The position numbers were made by a program, and so were the translations under genes. The notes under the pieces are model-generated. The model was not told the DNA's origin. It did no database searches and saw nothing but the letters and a program-made list of their open reading frames with translations. Shown here one piece after another: positions 47,390 through 59,984 of a stretch of 64,000 nt of DNA. Position 1 is the stretch's first letter, and each line of letters opens with the position of its first letter. The stretch is from Echinometra lucunter (lineage: Eukaryota > Echinodermata > Echinoidea > Camarodonta > Echinometridae): NCBI GenBank assembly GCA_029962745.1, contig CM057167.1, positions 15,392,606 through 15,456,605 of the forward strand. Reading direction: 5' to 3'.

Positions 47390-50380
47390 ACTTCCGTTAT
47401 TTCTTTTTGTTTGAGCCACCTGATCATCAGGATAGTATGTTGCTTTAACGTAAGCAGGATAATAATGATTGATTGATATTGGCACATTAGCGTTCTATTA
47501 ACTTGAAGCGTTTTAACAGTCATGCGCTTTACACTAGTGCAGCAGCACCTTATCTGATTCGATAGGAGTTTAGAAATCATATTCAAGGCATTGGCTAACT
47601 TTATGAGCAGCTGATTAAGAAAATTCTCAAACTAAGATGAAACATGTGTATGAGACTATGAGTACTTGTATTTGTACTCAGAAACCCTGAAACCAACCAG
47701 AATTTGAAATGAAAAACTGTCAATAAGACGCAAACGACGATTTTATTAGTTTTGGTCTCATGAGACAAACAACTAGAGGAGCATTTTCAACCAGTTAAAA
47801 AAAAAAACCGTTGGCTGCACCTCTCTCCCTGTATATTATGCATACATACATGCACACACCACCGTACTATACATGATATGCATACACACACACACGCGCG
47901 CACACACACCCACACACACACACATACACTGTTCAGGTGAACTCTGTGCACTCTGTGCAACCGACCATTATATTTTCTTCAAACATTGGTTTACATTTTT
48001 AATATTTAAAAATACTTTCCGTCGACATTATACTTTGAAACTTTCAGACTGGTATTTTCAAACTATAACTCTTGTATAATATGTCATTGTCAAGTAGCAA
48101 AATGAGATTTTTAAAAATTCTCACAATGTTAGCCTTTTGCTTTAAGTGAAATTTTGTTCTTATTGTAGAAGTGTTTTAACTACGTAGAAATGAAACAAAA
48201 AAGCTTTACACTTATTCTAATGGAAAAGCCGAATTATGATTTTGTGTGTGTGATGAAATCTTCACCTCTTTTGCCATCACCACCACCACGACCACCATCA
48301 CCACCAGCACCATGACAACCACCAACAACAACATTATCAACAACATCATCAGCAACAACAACGACGGCAGTATCAATATCAACACCAACAGCAACATCGT
48401 CATCATTATCAACTGAGTTATGTTTTTATTTTCCTCCTTTTAATGACTCATGCAGTGATTCTTGTCTGGCATCAAATGAAAGAACAGTTCAAGTTTGAGG
48501 AAACAGGAATCACTGGATGTCACGTAGGGTGAGTAGCAAAAATGAGAATGTCGTAATTCTGACATAATTGATGGTTTATTTACGAACCGTTAATGTTAAC
48601 CTTAATTAGCCTAATGGCTTACCCTTTCAATTATTGTTTGGGATAATTAATCTATATTGAAAGCTCGCTCTTTAAAGCCATATCCATCATGCCAATCAAC
48701 TAGAAAACATGAAAAAATTCCAATTTAAAGATGTACTCGAGTTCTGGTCGTGCGATTACCATCTGAAAGAAACTAATTCAAAACATTAGGCATGTTTGGG
48801 AAAGGTTGATTAAATGGCAAAGAAAAATTTGTTGATACCCTGAGATTTCTAAAATTCATCACAATAATAATAAGAAATAATCGAGTCTAGTTGAAAAACT
48901 CATGTACTGCAAACAGAAATTGATACTGCACACAAAATATTGGGGTCGAATACTCTAGCTGTTTTTATCCTATTTCGAATATGAGGGCATTTACAGATCA
49001 ATCCGTTTAAAGGGAATTTCTGTGATGACATCCTTCAAAATTGACATGAAAAATATAACCAAGCGCACAATTTTTTTTCTACCTTTCCCAGAACTCAGGC
49101 TTGTCTTTGAAAATTCATTCAAAACTGCACTTTAAGTCAGTTCGGTATAGCTGTCATAGCCATTTAAGGACACACTCAATGATCAGTACAGGAATCATTA
49201 CAATACCCTAGCGGAAACGTAATACGTAGTTCAGTCATTGCCCAAGTCCCGAAGAACTCTTAGGTTTTCTATGGTCAGTGGTGTTGCCGAACATCGGGGA
49301 GGCCATTACTGTCGTTCAAACAACGTCTTAACGAGGCAATATTGACATAATTTGTAATTTACTTGAATAAACATCGTTAAGAATGCTAGGATTCTGCCAA
49401 GTTTATCGACATTGTGACAGAAAGAAGAGAATACGGGGGGGGGGGGGGGAGGGGAGGGGGAGGGGAATGGGTTGTGAACAAAGTTCTTTTCATCTCTCAA
49501 CTTTTCGATCAACATGTACTTTTGATATGTTTCCATTGTCAGTCTGAGACTAGTCCAGCCATTACTAAACATTTCTGCCTTATATGATGATGCATATTGA
49601 AACATTTCATCTCCTGTTCCTTCTCCACCAGTCCAGCACCTTTTCCTCCTCTTTCCCTTCTTGCTTCTCGTATAATTTTCCTACGTTCGCTTCTTCTCCT
49701 TTCTTCTTTTTCTTTCTCTATTCGTCTTCATTTTCTTCTTTTTTCTTCTAGATTCCGCTTATTTATCTTTCCCTCTTCCCCCCCCCCCTTGTTCTTATTT
49801 TTCTTCATCATCATAATTCTTTTTTTCCCCCTCCTTCTCTTTCATCTTTTGGGTATACCTTTTTATCATTCTTCTAGTTCATGGTCCTTGAAATAGATAC
49901 AATTTGCTCACCTATATCCTACAAATCAGCCCTTGTCAGGAGTCCCTTTAACATTTAAAAGGAAATCAATGAAAGGATATCAATGAAGTGCATAGATGAG
50001 ATACGGCCTAGCCATTAAAAAAAAAAGATATACTTTACAAGAAATCTTATCGGGGAAAGAGAATTATGCCCCTTAGAGCACCTCAGTTCCTCTACACGCC
50101 GGCGCCAGGCCCGTTCGTCTAATGCACCTTTTTCGATTACGCTTCAGCCCTGGGTATCTCTCGTCTTTTTAGTGTCAATGATAAGAGTCAACACGGCATC
50201 AAACTGCCAATGCTGCGCCTATAAATGGCCACTGTGAAAACAATCATAGCGTATGGTGAAGGTACACACTGTCTCAAGAAAAAAAAAAGGTATTGGGGAT
50301 GTGAGAGGAGAAACAGTCACAGAGACAACGAGGCAGAGACAGCTAGATAAAGGGGATAGGGAGGGATATGTATAGGGTGA
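47390..50380. other. Anonymous DNA with simple repeats
   Basis: Contains (CA)n at 47881-47932, a degenerate CAC/AAC/ATC triplet region at 48270-48415, a G-rich run at 49435-49467 and a CT-rich segment at 49610-49880. ORFs over the triplet region encode hydrophobic repeats on the minus strand and are compositional. No gene is supported. Confidence 0.55.
47881..47932. repeat. (CA)n microsatellite
   Basis: CACACACACACGCGCGCACA and continuing CA repeats with CG and CC interruptions. Confidence 0.95.
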
Positions 50381-50384
50381 TGTT

Positions 50385-50473
50385 AAAATCTGTACAAGTC
50401 CGCTGGTGAATGTAACAACTTCATATCTCATGTAGATAAAATGTCCATTTGATTTGATAAGAGAAACTGAGAC

Positions 50474-50507
<34 letters not shown>

Positions 50508-50611
50508 GGTGTAGGCCTAGAGAGAGAGGTTGAAATCTGTATCTTATGCTGGTATATGTAAGAACTTCATATCTTATGTAGATAAAAATGTCTGTTGGAT
50601 TTTGATAAGAG

Positions 50612-50662
<51 letters not shown>

Positions 50663-50706
50663 GGAAAGACAACTAGAAAAGGAGAATGAGATATAGGTCT
50701 ATTTAC

Positions 50707-50740
<34 letters not shown>

Positions 50741-50915
50741 AGAGAGAGAGAGAGAGAGAGAAAATGAGATGGAGATGGAGGGAGTATAGGGTTTTAGGAA
50801 GAGGTTAAAATCTGTATTCTCCTTTTACACTGGAATGTGTAAAACCTTCATGCCTTAGGTGTAAAAAAATTCCATTGGATTTTTTTTATAAGAGAGAGAG
50901 AGAGAGAGATAGAAA
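50385..50915. repeat. Three tandem units, each ending in a (GA)n tract
   Basis: Unit bodies start with AAATCTGTA near 50386, 50533 and 50809. They contain AACTTCATATCTCATGTAG / AACTTCATATCTTATGTAG / ACCTTCATGCCTTAGGTG, then a TTTGATAAGAGA-like phrase, then (GA)n at 50473-50507, 50621-50657 and 50892-50908. A (GATA)n block (50706-50740) lies between units 2 and 3. The third unit is the most diverged. Confidence 0.85.
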
Positions 50916-51036
50916 TGGAGTGTCAGATATCGCACATAATTATCTCAAGTAGATTCTTGATGGATACAACAGAGAAAGAAAAGACAAATAAAGAGAGAGA
51001 GAAGGGATGGGGGCTGAGTTATGAATCTGAAGGTGC

Positions 51037-51286
51037 TGCATTCTTATTTCCACGGTGTCAAATTGACTCGGAAATGGCGTCAGCTGGGAGTCAACTCTAT
51101 TCCGAGTTAAAGTGAATCGGATTACGAATTGCTTTGACCCGGAATGGTGTGGCATTATCTGAGAATCGACTCAATTCCGAGTCAAAATAACTAGGAAAAC
51201 GACTCACTTCAACTCGGAATAGAGTTGATTCCCATGCAGCTGACGCCGTTTCCGAGTCAATTTGACACCGTGGAAATAAGAGTGTG
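51037..51286. mobile_element. 250-bp palindromic MITE with CACTCTTATTTCC ends
   Basis: Left arm CATTCTTATTTCCACGGTG with CAAATTGACTCGGAAATGGC; the right arm is the inverse, GCCGTTTCCGAGTCAATTTG and CACCGTGGAAATAAGAGTG. Arms of about 75 bases pair nearly perfectly (ATTCCGAGTT against AACTCGGAAT inside). There is no ORF of its own. Confidence 0.8.
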
Positions 51287-52479
51287 GTGTAACAACAGCA
51301 ACATTGCAACGCGTATATTATAGGTGTAATGTATTACTGTTTAAAAAAAAAAGATTTAAACAAATGAGACATTCAAAGAGAGGGAGAGAGAGAGAGAGAA
51401 TGAACAATAGAAGAATATCATTCAAGGACTCAAATGCGATTGACAGAAGAAGGAAGGAGGAGTACAGTCAGCATTTTTGTCTTTGCAAATATGTTATACT
51501 TTCATGAGACACTGTGTAGTTAAAAGCTTGCCTTGTTTGATGCAAGTGCATCGCGCTGGTCGACCATTGATTGGGTATGATTGTGCTTATATTGAGTTTT
51601 ATCAATCCCAATCGCAAGATCCTAAGCCTTCCAGCTTCTAGCCTCATATCCATACTCCCAGCTGTGATCATTTAGTTCGTTTTATCAACCCCAACCTGTA
51701 CCTTATTCTATAAAAAAAAAAAGAAAAAAAAAAGAAAAAAAAGAGAGAGAGAGAGATGGGAGGGGCAATCAACAGGAAAAATATTTTCCCAAATAAGTCG
51801 AACCTCTTCAATGAATTATAGTATCTTTGCAATCAATAGAAACTTCCGATCGGTTCTGTATTACAGATATGGTGCATGGTAAGAGGCAATTAATGCAGCA
51901 AGGCTGAAGGATTAATGATCTTATGCAAAAGGGTCCTTGGGATATGTGTGTATTAGTCATTATAGTGCAAATAAGTAAAACAAATATCTTTCTCTCGAAT
52001 CACTGTGGCTTGAATAAACATTAGGTAGATACATCAGGCCGTCATTGTGTTCTATTTTTGAATCTGTTAACAATCGATCTCCGGTGAATTAGGGTATGAA
52101 TGTCTGAAAAATGCCTATTTAAATCATTCTTTCACGTTTCAACTTAGTAAAGAATTATCCCATAAACATGAACAAAATTAACGTCATGATTGTCAGTGCT
52201 ATATGTATGGGATGCAAAGAGGTGATGGAAAAAGATTAAAATGGAGTGAAAGAAATTTGTCACATTGCTACTATATCAAATAACACGTTATCATGGCTAT
52301 TATAAATGAACAAACAAACAGAAATACAATGCTGCCATGGGAATAAAAATTTGGAAGCCTTGGTTTAGGCTAGCTCCTGCGTCTTCAGATAAGCCCCTTC
52401 AATTGCGTCAGAATTGCGGCATAAGAAGAAGAAGAAAAGATAAAAGGATGAAGCATATATCCCCTTACATCAACTTCAC
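51287..52479. other. AT-rich DNA without recognisable genes
   Basis: Short A-rich and GA tracts at 51378-51400 and 51713-51757. Nothing coding was supported. Confidence 0.5.
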
Positions 52480-53950
52480 TTAGTATCTCCATACGTCTCC
52501 AATGATTACATTCATTTTATCTGCTTTCTTCACTCGTTCCCCGGGGGCATAAACGGGTGTGTTTTACAGAGGAGGCACCCCCATGTATGTGGTTTAAAAC
52601 CAAAAGGCGCTAAATCAATTTTTCACCAAAAGCAAGGTGTTGGTAAGGATGTTTTTTCATTGTTATGCTCTTCAATATGACTTCTTTGAATATGTTAAAA
52701 AAATCGGGACAGTAGAAAAAAAAGGTAAAAAATACGTTTATTTCCGAAAGGCGCTAAATCCACACTCCCTTTTACCCCAAAAGGCGTTAAATCCACTTTT
52801 GCAAAGATCGAAGATTTTCATTCAAACCACTTTCTTTCTTCGAAACATAAAACAATTTGACAGTTGCAAGTACCAGTATTAGTCATCTAAAAATGAAAGA
52901 AAGCCTGCATGAGTTGTACTTTTTCTAGAATAAATATATTTTTTATTTGTAAGAATTTAGCGCCTTTTGGAAATAATTTTTTCGCACCATAGGAGTTAAT
53001 GTGTAAAATACAAAGAATTCTAAGAAAATTATACCAATCATGAAGGATTTTTTGTTATTCTGTTCTTTTTTAAATGTCTGTTGCTTGTACTTCCAACTGT
53101 GAAAAAGATTTGTATTTCGAAGAAAGAAAACGGATTAAATAAAAAAATCCTTGATTTAGTCGGGATCACTCAAAGTGGATTTAGCGCCTTTTGGAAATAA
53201 ACTCATATGTAGTTTAAAACAAAGATTCTAGGAACTGAGAGCCTCCGATGACTTCTGCGCGGGTAAGCGAAGATTTCTCATTCATTCTGCTTTTTGTTGA
53301 CGTGATGTATATTATCGGAGATGCTATTTTGATATTCGCTATTACAGACTGTTTCACATCATATCAGATATAATTACACTTTCCATTTTGCCTACGTTCG
53401 TATGTCTCTAATGAGTACATCCCTTTTATACGCTAGCTCCACTTGTTCCCTGCGGCATATGGTATGAGTCTATTTTCAGACGACGGGGTTTCATATGTTT
53501 TTAGCATCAAGCTATCTCCATATGGCTAAAAGGAAGAACATTCTTGAATTGAAAGCTTCTGATGACGTTTAAACGACAGAGCGCTAACTTCGTATTCATT
53601 CTACCGTTGCCATAATGTCATCTGAGTTGATCACTGAGGATTTCACATGAATAATTACTCTTTTCATTTGCCATATATCCTTACGTCTCTCGTGATAACA
53701 TTCGTTTTATCCTCCACCTCACTTGTTACCCGGGGGCATAAAGGGTCTATTTTCAGAGGAGGGTTTTTATGTTTTTAGCATCAAGGCATCCCCATGCGTG
53801 ATAACAAGGAGAAAGCTTCTAGGAATGAGAGTCTGAGATGGCAGTTTGTGCAGATTTCGTATTCAGTCTACTTTCTGGTGAGGTGCATGTTATCGAAGAT
53901 GTTTTTCTGATATTCGCCATCGCTCGCAGCCACTGACTGTCATCACAGTA
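52480..53950. repeat. Three-unit tandem repeat (about 290 bp) interrupted by a foldback element
   Basis: Each unit has the phrase order TACGTCTC..ATTACATTC, TTTTATC, CACTTGTTCCC or CACTTGTTACCC, GGGGGCATAAA, TCTATTTTCAGA, TTTTTAGCATCAAG, at about 52490-52600, 53395-53520 and 53685-53795. The follow-up phrases GATGACTTCTGCG / GATGACGTTTAAACG / GATGGCAGTTTGTG lie after each. Units 2 and 3 are about 290 bp apart, while units 1 and 2 are about 905 bp apart because of the inserted 52600-53205 segment. Confidence 0.75.
52599..53205. mobile_element. Foldback element built on AAAAGGCGCTAAATC motifs
   Basis: TTATTTCCGAAAGGCGCTAA at 52738 and its inverse TTAGCGCCTTTTGGAAATAA ending at 53200 form a 26-base stem (52738-52763 with 53175-53200). 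Further copies of the motif are at 52602, 52781 (forward) and 52957 (reverse): three forward, two reverse in all. The segment splits one unit of the surrounding tandem array, indicating later insertion. ORF 52637-52882 spans it and is not considered real. Confidence 0.75.
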
Positions 53951-54239
53951 CTCTTATATATTCAATCTTTTCATTTTCCTTTCATTAACAGTTAGGAAAA
54001 AAAAATAAAAAGGTTGGAAAGTTCATTATGACCAGACCTGAATGATACCAAGATCGTGCGTGAGGAGTTGAGAGGGGGGGGGGGGGGGAGAGGGGGAGGG
54101 GCGGGGACGCTTATAGCATGAAAATTAGATAACTGTGGAATTGATAGAGATAGCATGAGAGAGAACGAGGAAGAAGATAACAAAATGAAACAGGTCGAGG
54201 TAGAGCAAGACAGTGCATGGTGTGAAAGACATAGACAGT

Positions 54240-54726
54240 GAGAGAAAGGAAAAAAAAGAGTCTAAGTAATGGTATAGAGAGAGGGAGTGAGAGAGAGAGA
54301 GGGGGGGGGGAGATAGAGAGAGAGAGAGAGAGAGGGAGGAAATCTATAGAATTTTATAGAGCTAATCGATCAAGTTGCATGATTATGATCTTACGAGACA
54401 GGTTCGTCTATGATATCAGACAACAGAGGAAAACGACACCTGTAGAATTAGAAATAGAAATGCTGATACCCTAATATGAACCAACGATGATTTTGATATT
54501 GCCATTAGGAGAGACAGAGAGAGAGAGAGAGAGAGGGAGGGGGGGGGGTCAGAAAGACTGTAAAGACAGAAAGACAGACATACATACAGATAGATAGAGG
54601 AAGAGACTTTTCTTTTAATGTAACGGGATGGTATAGAATGATGATCAAGTTACCATGATTTTGATCTGACCCGACAAGGCCATCTCGGCTTTGATTCAGT
54701 GATGATGGGATCAAAAGAGAAGAGGA

Positions 54727-54765
<39 letters not shown>

Positions 54766-55095
54766 TAAAGATGAATAAAACAGCGATATCCTTCGTATAG
54801 TATCGATTTCATTAACACGATTAACGTGGTTAGCGCACTGATTGAAATCTGATCAGGCGAGTCAATCGTCTTTCATTAGAAAGAAAGACGAAGGTTGATA
54901 CCCTCGTCTCATCGCTCATTGAGGCATTAATCGGGTTATCTTACCAGAGGTGTGTGTGTGTGTGGGGGGGGGGGTGTTTACGAGAGATAGAGAATAAGAG
55001 AGAGTGTGAGATAGAGAGGGAGAGAAAGAGAGAGAGAGAGAGAAGGGCAGAGAGAGAGAGAGAAGGGCAGAGAGAGAGATAGAGAGGTAGGAAAG
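54240..55095. repeat. Repeated AT-rich units alternating with (GA)n and poly-G
   Basis: GATCAAGTTGCATGATTATG (54368) and GATCAAGTTACCATGATTTT (54644) head related units. GA tracts are at 54287-54335, 54512-54535, 54732-54760 and 55005-55080. Poly-G tracts are at about 54071-54089, 54301-54310, 54539-54548 and 54963-54973. GA-derived ORFs (Arg-Glu or Leu-Ser repeats) are not genes. Confidence 0.75.
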
Positions 55096-56338
55096 CTGAT
55101 AAATAAAGGATAAGGCAAGACATTTCGAGCAGCGTTTATTTTTATACACATGTATAGGCGAGGAACAGATAGAATATAAAAGCTTAACGTAGAATTGTAA
55201 TTTTAAAATAGGGAAATAAATACAAACTCTTATATTTTTTACATTTATATAGGGTTAACAAGCATTAAAAGAACTGATGACCATGTTGACAAGTTGAATG
55301 AGGGCAGAGTGACAAAGACAAGTTTGCATTTCCTTATGAGATACATTTTTTAATGAATTTTCCGAATCTAATCTTTCACTCCAAATTCTAGACGCCAAAC
55401 ACCTGCATCATAAACACATACACACAGGGATTATTTGTGGTAAAAAAAAAAAAAAAAAAAAAACCTTGTGTTGAAATCGCAGTGGGGCTCATGCAGTTCA
55501 ACCTGATCAAATAACTGTTCGAGCCTCCCAATATGGCGCCATTCTTTTAATTGAGCTTGTTTTCGAAGCTTATCTCCATGTGATGTTATCTTAGCCTGAA
55601 CATTTATGCAAACACTGTAAATTACCGTTCGTTAATCAGTGACGTGTCGAAGCCAAACCTGAGCAGACAGCTGGGTCTGAAATGCGTCCGCGGCGCCTCG
55701 AATCTCCAGATGGACGTTCACATATGTTCGAATGTATATACCGCCTTATGTACGACGAAATACGCCATCGCGCAAGCTGAACTTATTGTAGATGCTATGC
55801 AGATATGCACGTCTCGACACCAGCGGCAACTTTTGAGATAAGATTGCAGTGCTGCAGCTGCGGCGGCTTTTATATCGTCATGAATGTTCTTGCGACCTAC
55901 ACTAGACGCCCCTAATATTCGCTTATCAGTATCTTGTTCTTATTAAGCTACGAGAAGTAGAAAGTTGGTATTGCAGTCCTCTGTTAAATTCTCACAGTTG
56001 TCTTCTGACAAGCGCGCGTTATAATGACACTCTCTATAATTATACAGACGGCGGCGTTACTAGAACTATTTTGAGAGTAGCGGTGACTGCAAGGCCTCCC
56101 CCTCCCCCCCCCCCCCCCCGAAAGACAGAAATGCAGACTTTCATAATATCGGCAAGGGTATTGTTGGTGGTGTTGTTAAAACAGAATTTTTCAAGCTTTG
56201 CAACTTTTCAAGTTCTAAAACTTTCGAAATATGCCAGCAGGAAATTTTGAATAGGAAGGTCGTACACATGGCGCCTGCACCTTTAAGGCATTCTCTCCTT
56301 TTCTCTGTCCACCATTCTCTCTCGCGCTCTTTCTTTCG

Positions 56339-56390
<52 letters not shown>

Positions 56391-57990
56391 CCCACCCCGT
56401 CTTCTCACTATCTTTCTCTCTCTCATTATCTCCTCCCTATCGACGCTACTGTTTTGAGACAGTACTTCAATAACAAAACTTTGCAAGATCAATGCGAATG
56501 TCTACGTGTGACGAACTTCTCCCAATTTTAAAAAGCAACTTCGCTATTACTACGCACTTGCCCTCCTCGCCATCAATAAAGTTCCATTTAACACTCTCGG
56601 GGATTCATCATTCTGTGTGAGTTCCATGGTGTTACCGTGGATCTGGGGAAGCCTGTACAAACACAGACTGCATAATCAACCTCGAAAGTGTGCGATGGGA
56701 AATTCCATCTCAAAATGAGGAGCAATGTCGCGGCATCGCATCAATTCCCAATTTTATTCTTGAAGAATCATGCAGGAGCAGAATGGAAAAAACAAAAAAA
56801 ATATCGTCTGCTCTTATAGCCTTTCTTCATAAGTCTTTCATAGTCCAGAAGATTTTAGAAGTTTTAATTTTAATGTACTAGGAACAAGAAAAATAGCATT
56901 TATCAAATTTTTGTTGATGTGATGTGGTATATTTAAATATGATTTGTTACCATGGCTGCCTTCGACAATCATTGAGAGGCGTTATCATGTGTTGGGAATG
57001 AGAAACCTCGTTACCACGGTTACAGTGAAATTAAGGCCTCATGATGCAATGATGCGATATTGAAAGTGAGATAATGATAATGAAGCAAAGCATAAAAGCA
57101 TTATATCTGACAAGTTTAACAGAATGTCGAAGTACTACCGTGGTTTATTACGATGGCTGTGGTGGTGCGGCTTTGACGAATCAAAGCAAAATCCATGAAG
57201 AAACTGAGGTCAAAGTCAACCAATTTTCAGTTATGTCATACTAATTTACCTTTTTTCCCCTTTACAAGCATAATAATTTCTCTCTTAGAATGATTCTGTA
57301 CCTCATTTATAGCCCTCATTTATTACTTTTCACTTCTCCTATTCTATCCCTTTTCTTCTTTCTCTCCTTCCCCTCTCCCTCTTTCTCTCTCTCACTCACT
57401 CTCCGACACGTCTGATGACGATTTTCTTTCTTTCTTTCTCAAGAATCATTCATTCTTTTACATTGCACAACAAGTATAATGCTTGTAAGTACAGCAGAAT
57501 AATACTGCCCTGCTTTTGCAAATGGAAGCAAGTTGCAACGAGTGAAAATGCCATAAAGGCAGAAAATGTATGTCTTTGTCTAGGCCCTACGTTCGGAAAG
57601 CTCGTGATAAGAAATAATGTTTTGTTTTTGTTTTGTTTTTTGCTGTAACTTGCTTCCTTTTTGCACGCTTTGCCAAAGCTTTCTAGGCAGTTCTTTGCTC
57701 TTGCTTCCTTTTGCTACTAAAATATATCAGAAATTGGTCAAATGTGTGACTAATGGCTTTGCCTGCAGTCAAAATGAAATATGCCTTAATTATGTCAAAT
57801 CAATAAATAGTTAATTTGCATGAAAAACGGCACTTGCTTCCTTTCGTGGGGCAGAATAGTCAACAGTTCAAACACAATGACGGTTTTTCAAAGAAAGAAA
57901 CAGCATATAGTTTTCATAGCAGTAGAATTGTGATTTAAAGAAGAGAAGACTGCTGATGAAAAGTACGTGATTATTGTACATGTACTGTGT
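55096..57990. other. Anonymous DNA, partly higher in CpG
   Basis: Poly-A at 55442-55462. The segment 55640-55880 is visibly richer in CG than its surroundings (CGTCCGCGGCGCCTCG) and carries a 65-codon ORF with no recognisable domain. A C-run is at 56103-56119 and (CT)n at 56343-56386. Inverted phrases around GGAAGCAAGTTGCAAC (57524) and AACTTGCTTCC (57647) hint at a small foldback. No gene is supported. Confidence 0.45.
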
Positions 57991-58029
57991 TTTGTTTATC
58001 CAGGGTAGCTACGTCAGTATAACTACTGC

Positions 58030-58636
58030 TCTTCCTGCATGTCCTGCGGGCCCTGTAATGATTATTATTACTGCAGAAATGACAGGTACCCATTTAATTA
58101 ACCCAGCCACCGTCTTATAATAACCATTATACGTAAAGTACACGAACGCATAAGAATACGCCGTAGTGTTAAACCACAATTAAGCAGTTGTGATAGCTGT
58201 GATACTTTAACTATTTCTGACGGAATAAACGCCAAAAATATGATATTGACGAGAGTGGAAACCGAAGTCGAGACCTTTCATTCGTAGAACGGCCGTCCAT
58301 CCTATCGAGCCACGAGAAGCTCTTGCCGAACATGCGTTCTTTATGACATTTATACATTGCTAGTCTTACTTCTCAAAACGAGCTCAAGCTTCACATTGTG
58401 TGCCCATTCAGCGCCCGTTAATATAACACTAAGGCGTATTCTTAGGCGTTCGTGTACTTTACGTAATAATGGTTATTATAAGAAGGAGACTAGGTTGCCA
58501 TTTAATACACCTGTTTCGAGAGGGAAACATGTGAGCAAAACAGCTTGTCCAAGGATGTGAGCACTAGACGAGGATCGAACCCAGGACCTCTCATATGAGA
58601 GGCAAGAGCCTTCACCACTACGTCACAGTGCTCCCA
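58030..58636 (-). mobile_element. tRNA-derived SINE interrupted by a foldback element
   Basis: The minus-strand head (58636 to about 58550) is GGGAGCACTGTGACGTAGTG with box A region, then ATATGAGAGGTCCTGGGTTC running into GATCCTCG (box B region). Body CATCCTTGGACAAGCTGTTT and CTCTCGAAACAGGTGTATTAA is cut at 58498-58505, and resumes beyond the insertion as TTAAATGGGTACCTGTC (58097-58081). Confidence 0.65.
58098..58497. mobile_element. 400-bp foldback element with 8-bp target duplication CCATTTAA
   Basis: CCATTTAA flanks both ends (58090-58097 and 58498-58505). The left arm runs TTAACCCAGCCACCGTC and then CTTATAATAACCATTATACG; the right arm is the inverse, CGTAATAATGGTTATTATAA and then GAAGGAGACTAGGTTG. 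Pairing extends about 80 bases, through TACGTAAAGTACACGAACGC. Eight-base duplication is typical of hAT elements (inference). The centre has TGGCTCGATAGGATGG on the minus strand, faintly box-A-like. There is no transposase. Confidence 0.8.
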
Positions 58637-58949
58637 CAATCATATATTTAAAAAAAGATTTGCTGAATAAAAACATCGAAATTAGGGCTCCACAAAGAAG
58701 CCGCAATGTTTGAGAAAGAATATGTAAATTTTCTCACCTTCGCAAGAAGTCAACCGCCTCGAATCCAAAAGCGGTGCTCTATCGATCTCCTATCTTTCCG
58801 CATTCTTCTTCGCTTCGTAGCTTCGTACCCTTCCAAAACTAAGAATTGCTCCATTGAACAGGAGCCGTGGAGCGTTTTTGAAAGTGGGGGGGGGGGGGGG
58901 GGAGGGCTGAAGTCCCCACCCCCAAAGGTCTGAAGGAATGAATGTAGAT

Positions 58950-59095
58950 TCATATCTTGCCAAAGGACATTAGTGCCGCAGCAGGGATTCGAACCACGGA
59001 CCTTGTGAGACCAAAAGACATGGCAAATGTAGATTCATATCTTTCCAAAGGACATAAGTGCCCCGGCAGGGATTCGAACCTTGTTGAATGCCTAC
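58950..59095 (-). repeat. Two SINE-tail fragments in tandem
   Basis: GCCAAAGGACATTAGTGCCG and TCCAAAGGACATAAGTGCCC, each followed by GCAGGGATTCGAACC, a box-B complement. They resemble the family-1 SINE bodies (GGCATAAGTGCCGTGCCG at 35500) but lack full heads. Confidence 0.55.
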
Positions 59096-59096
59096 C

Positions 59097-59980
59097 CATG
59101 TTATTTACTCTTAACATGCCAAGCCAAAGAAAGCTGGAAAAGACCGTCTGTTCTGTTTGATACATGCATGTGCAAAACGATTGGTTAAAATTAGGTGAGA
59201 CTGACATCACGAAAGAAGGCATCAGCTCGAGCCTTAGAGAAATTTTCTTTCACTGTCTTCTTAAAGCAGACAGTTCCCACTTTAGAGAATAACTGAAACT
59301 TTTTATTTCATACCAATCCCTCAACATTTATACTAAAATTTAGGTTTGCGCTTTATTGATGATACATACTACAGAATCTCAAATTTTTCTTATAAGTCAA
59401 ATGTAACAACATTCGAAGAAACTTGATTATTTTGGGGGCTTTTTTTAATTTGTTTTTTTTTAGTTTTCACTAAATTATGTTTTATAAAGCCAGATAAACC
59501 AAGGCACTGTGAAAATGCCACATCGATCCAAAATTTATATTTCAAATTAGTCGCCCTCATGCTGTCAAATATAGTAAAAGTAAGTGTTATTAAGTCAGCT
59601 ACTAAAACCAACATAGAAGTCACGTTTGAATACGTGCAAGAACTTTGACAAACGTAGTGAATTGAGTATCTTTTTTGTATTGCCGGCGTAGCGCAAGAAA
59701 AATGGCATTTAAATGGAATTATATCACGGCAGAAAGGAGAAACAGAGGGCCTCAGGCTATAAAGCATTTCTTTCATGCATACGTCGTGCATTTTTTGGCG
59801 AGGGAAGAAGTACACAACGCAGTGAAACATGTCAGGAAATCAACCAACACGACGGCAATGTAATGACTGAAAATGGAAATGACTGTGAAAATAGACAGAG
59901 GCAGAAATAAAGAGGAAAATTAAAGAAAAGACGAAGATAGGCAATGGTAAGTTTCAAGATAATGAAAAAGGGGGCGGATG
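59097..59980. other. AT-rich DNA without supported genes
   Basis: The longest ORF is 146 codons on the minus strand (59390-59830); the product is Cys- and Ser-rich with no domain I recognise, so it is left unannotated as a gene. Confidence 0.5.
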
Positions 59981-59984
59981 AAAT

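Noticed and set aside
48212..48412. Hydrophobic 66-codon minus-strand ORF resembling a membrane segment
   Set aside because: Translation of a degenerate CAC/AAC/ATC triplet repeat.
52637..52882. 81-codon ORF as a possible transposase remnant of the foldback element
   Set aside because: Runs through repeated GGCGCTAAATC motifs and has no catalytic motif.
59390..59830. 146-codon minus-strand ORF
   Set aside because: No recognisable motif; length is possible by chance in AT-rich DNA.
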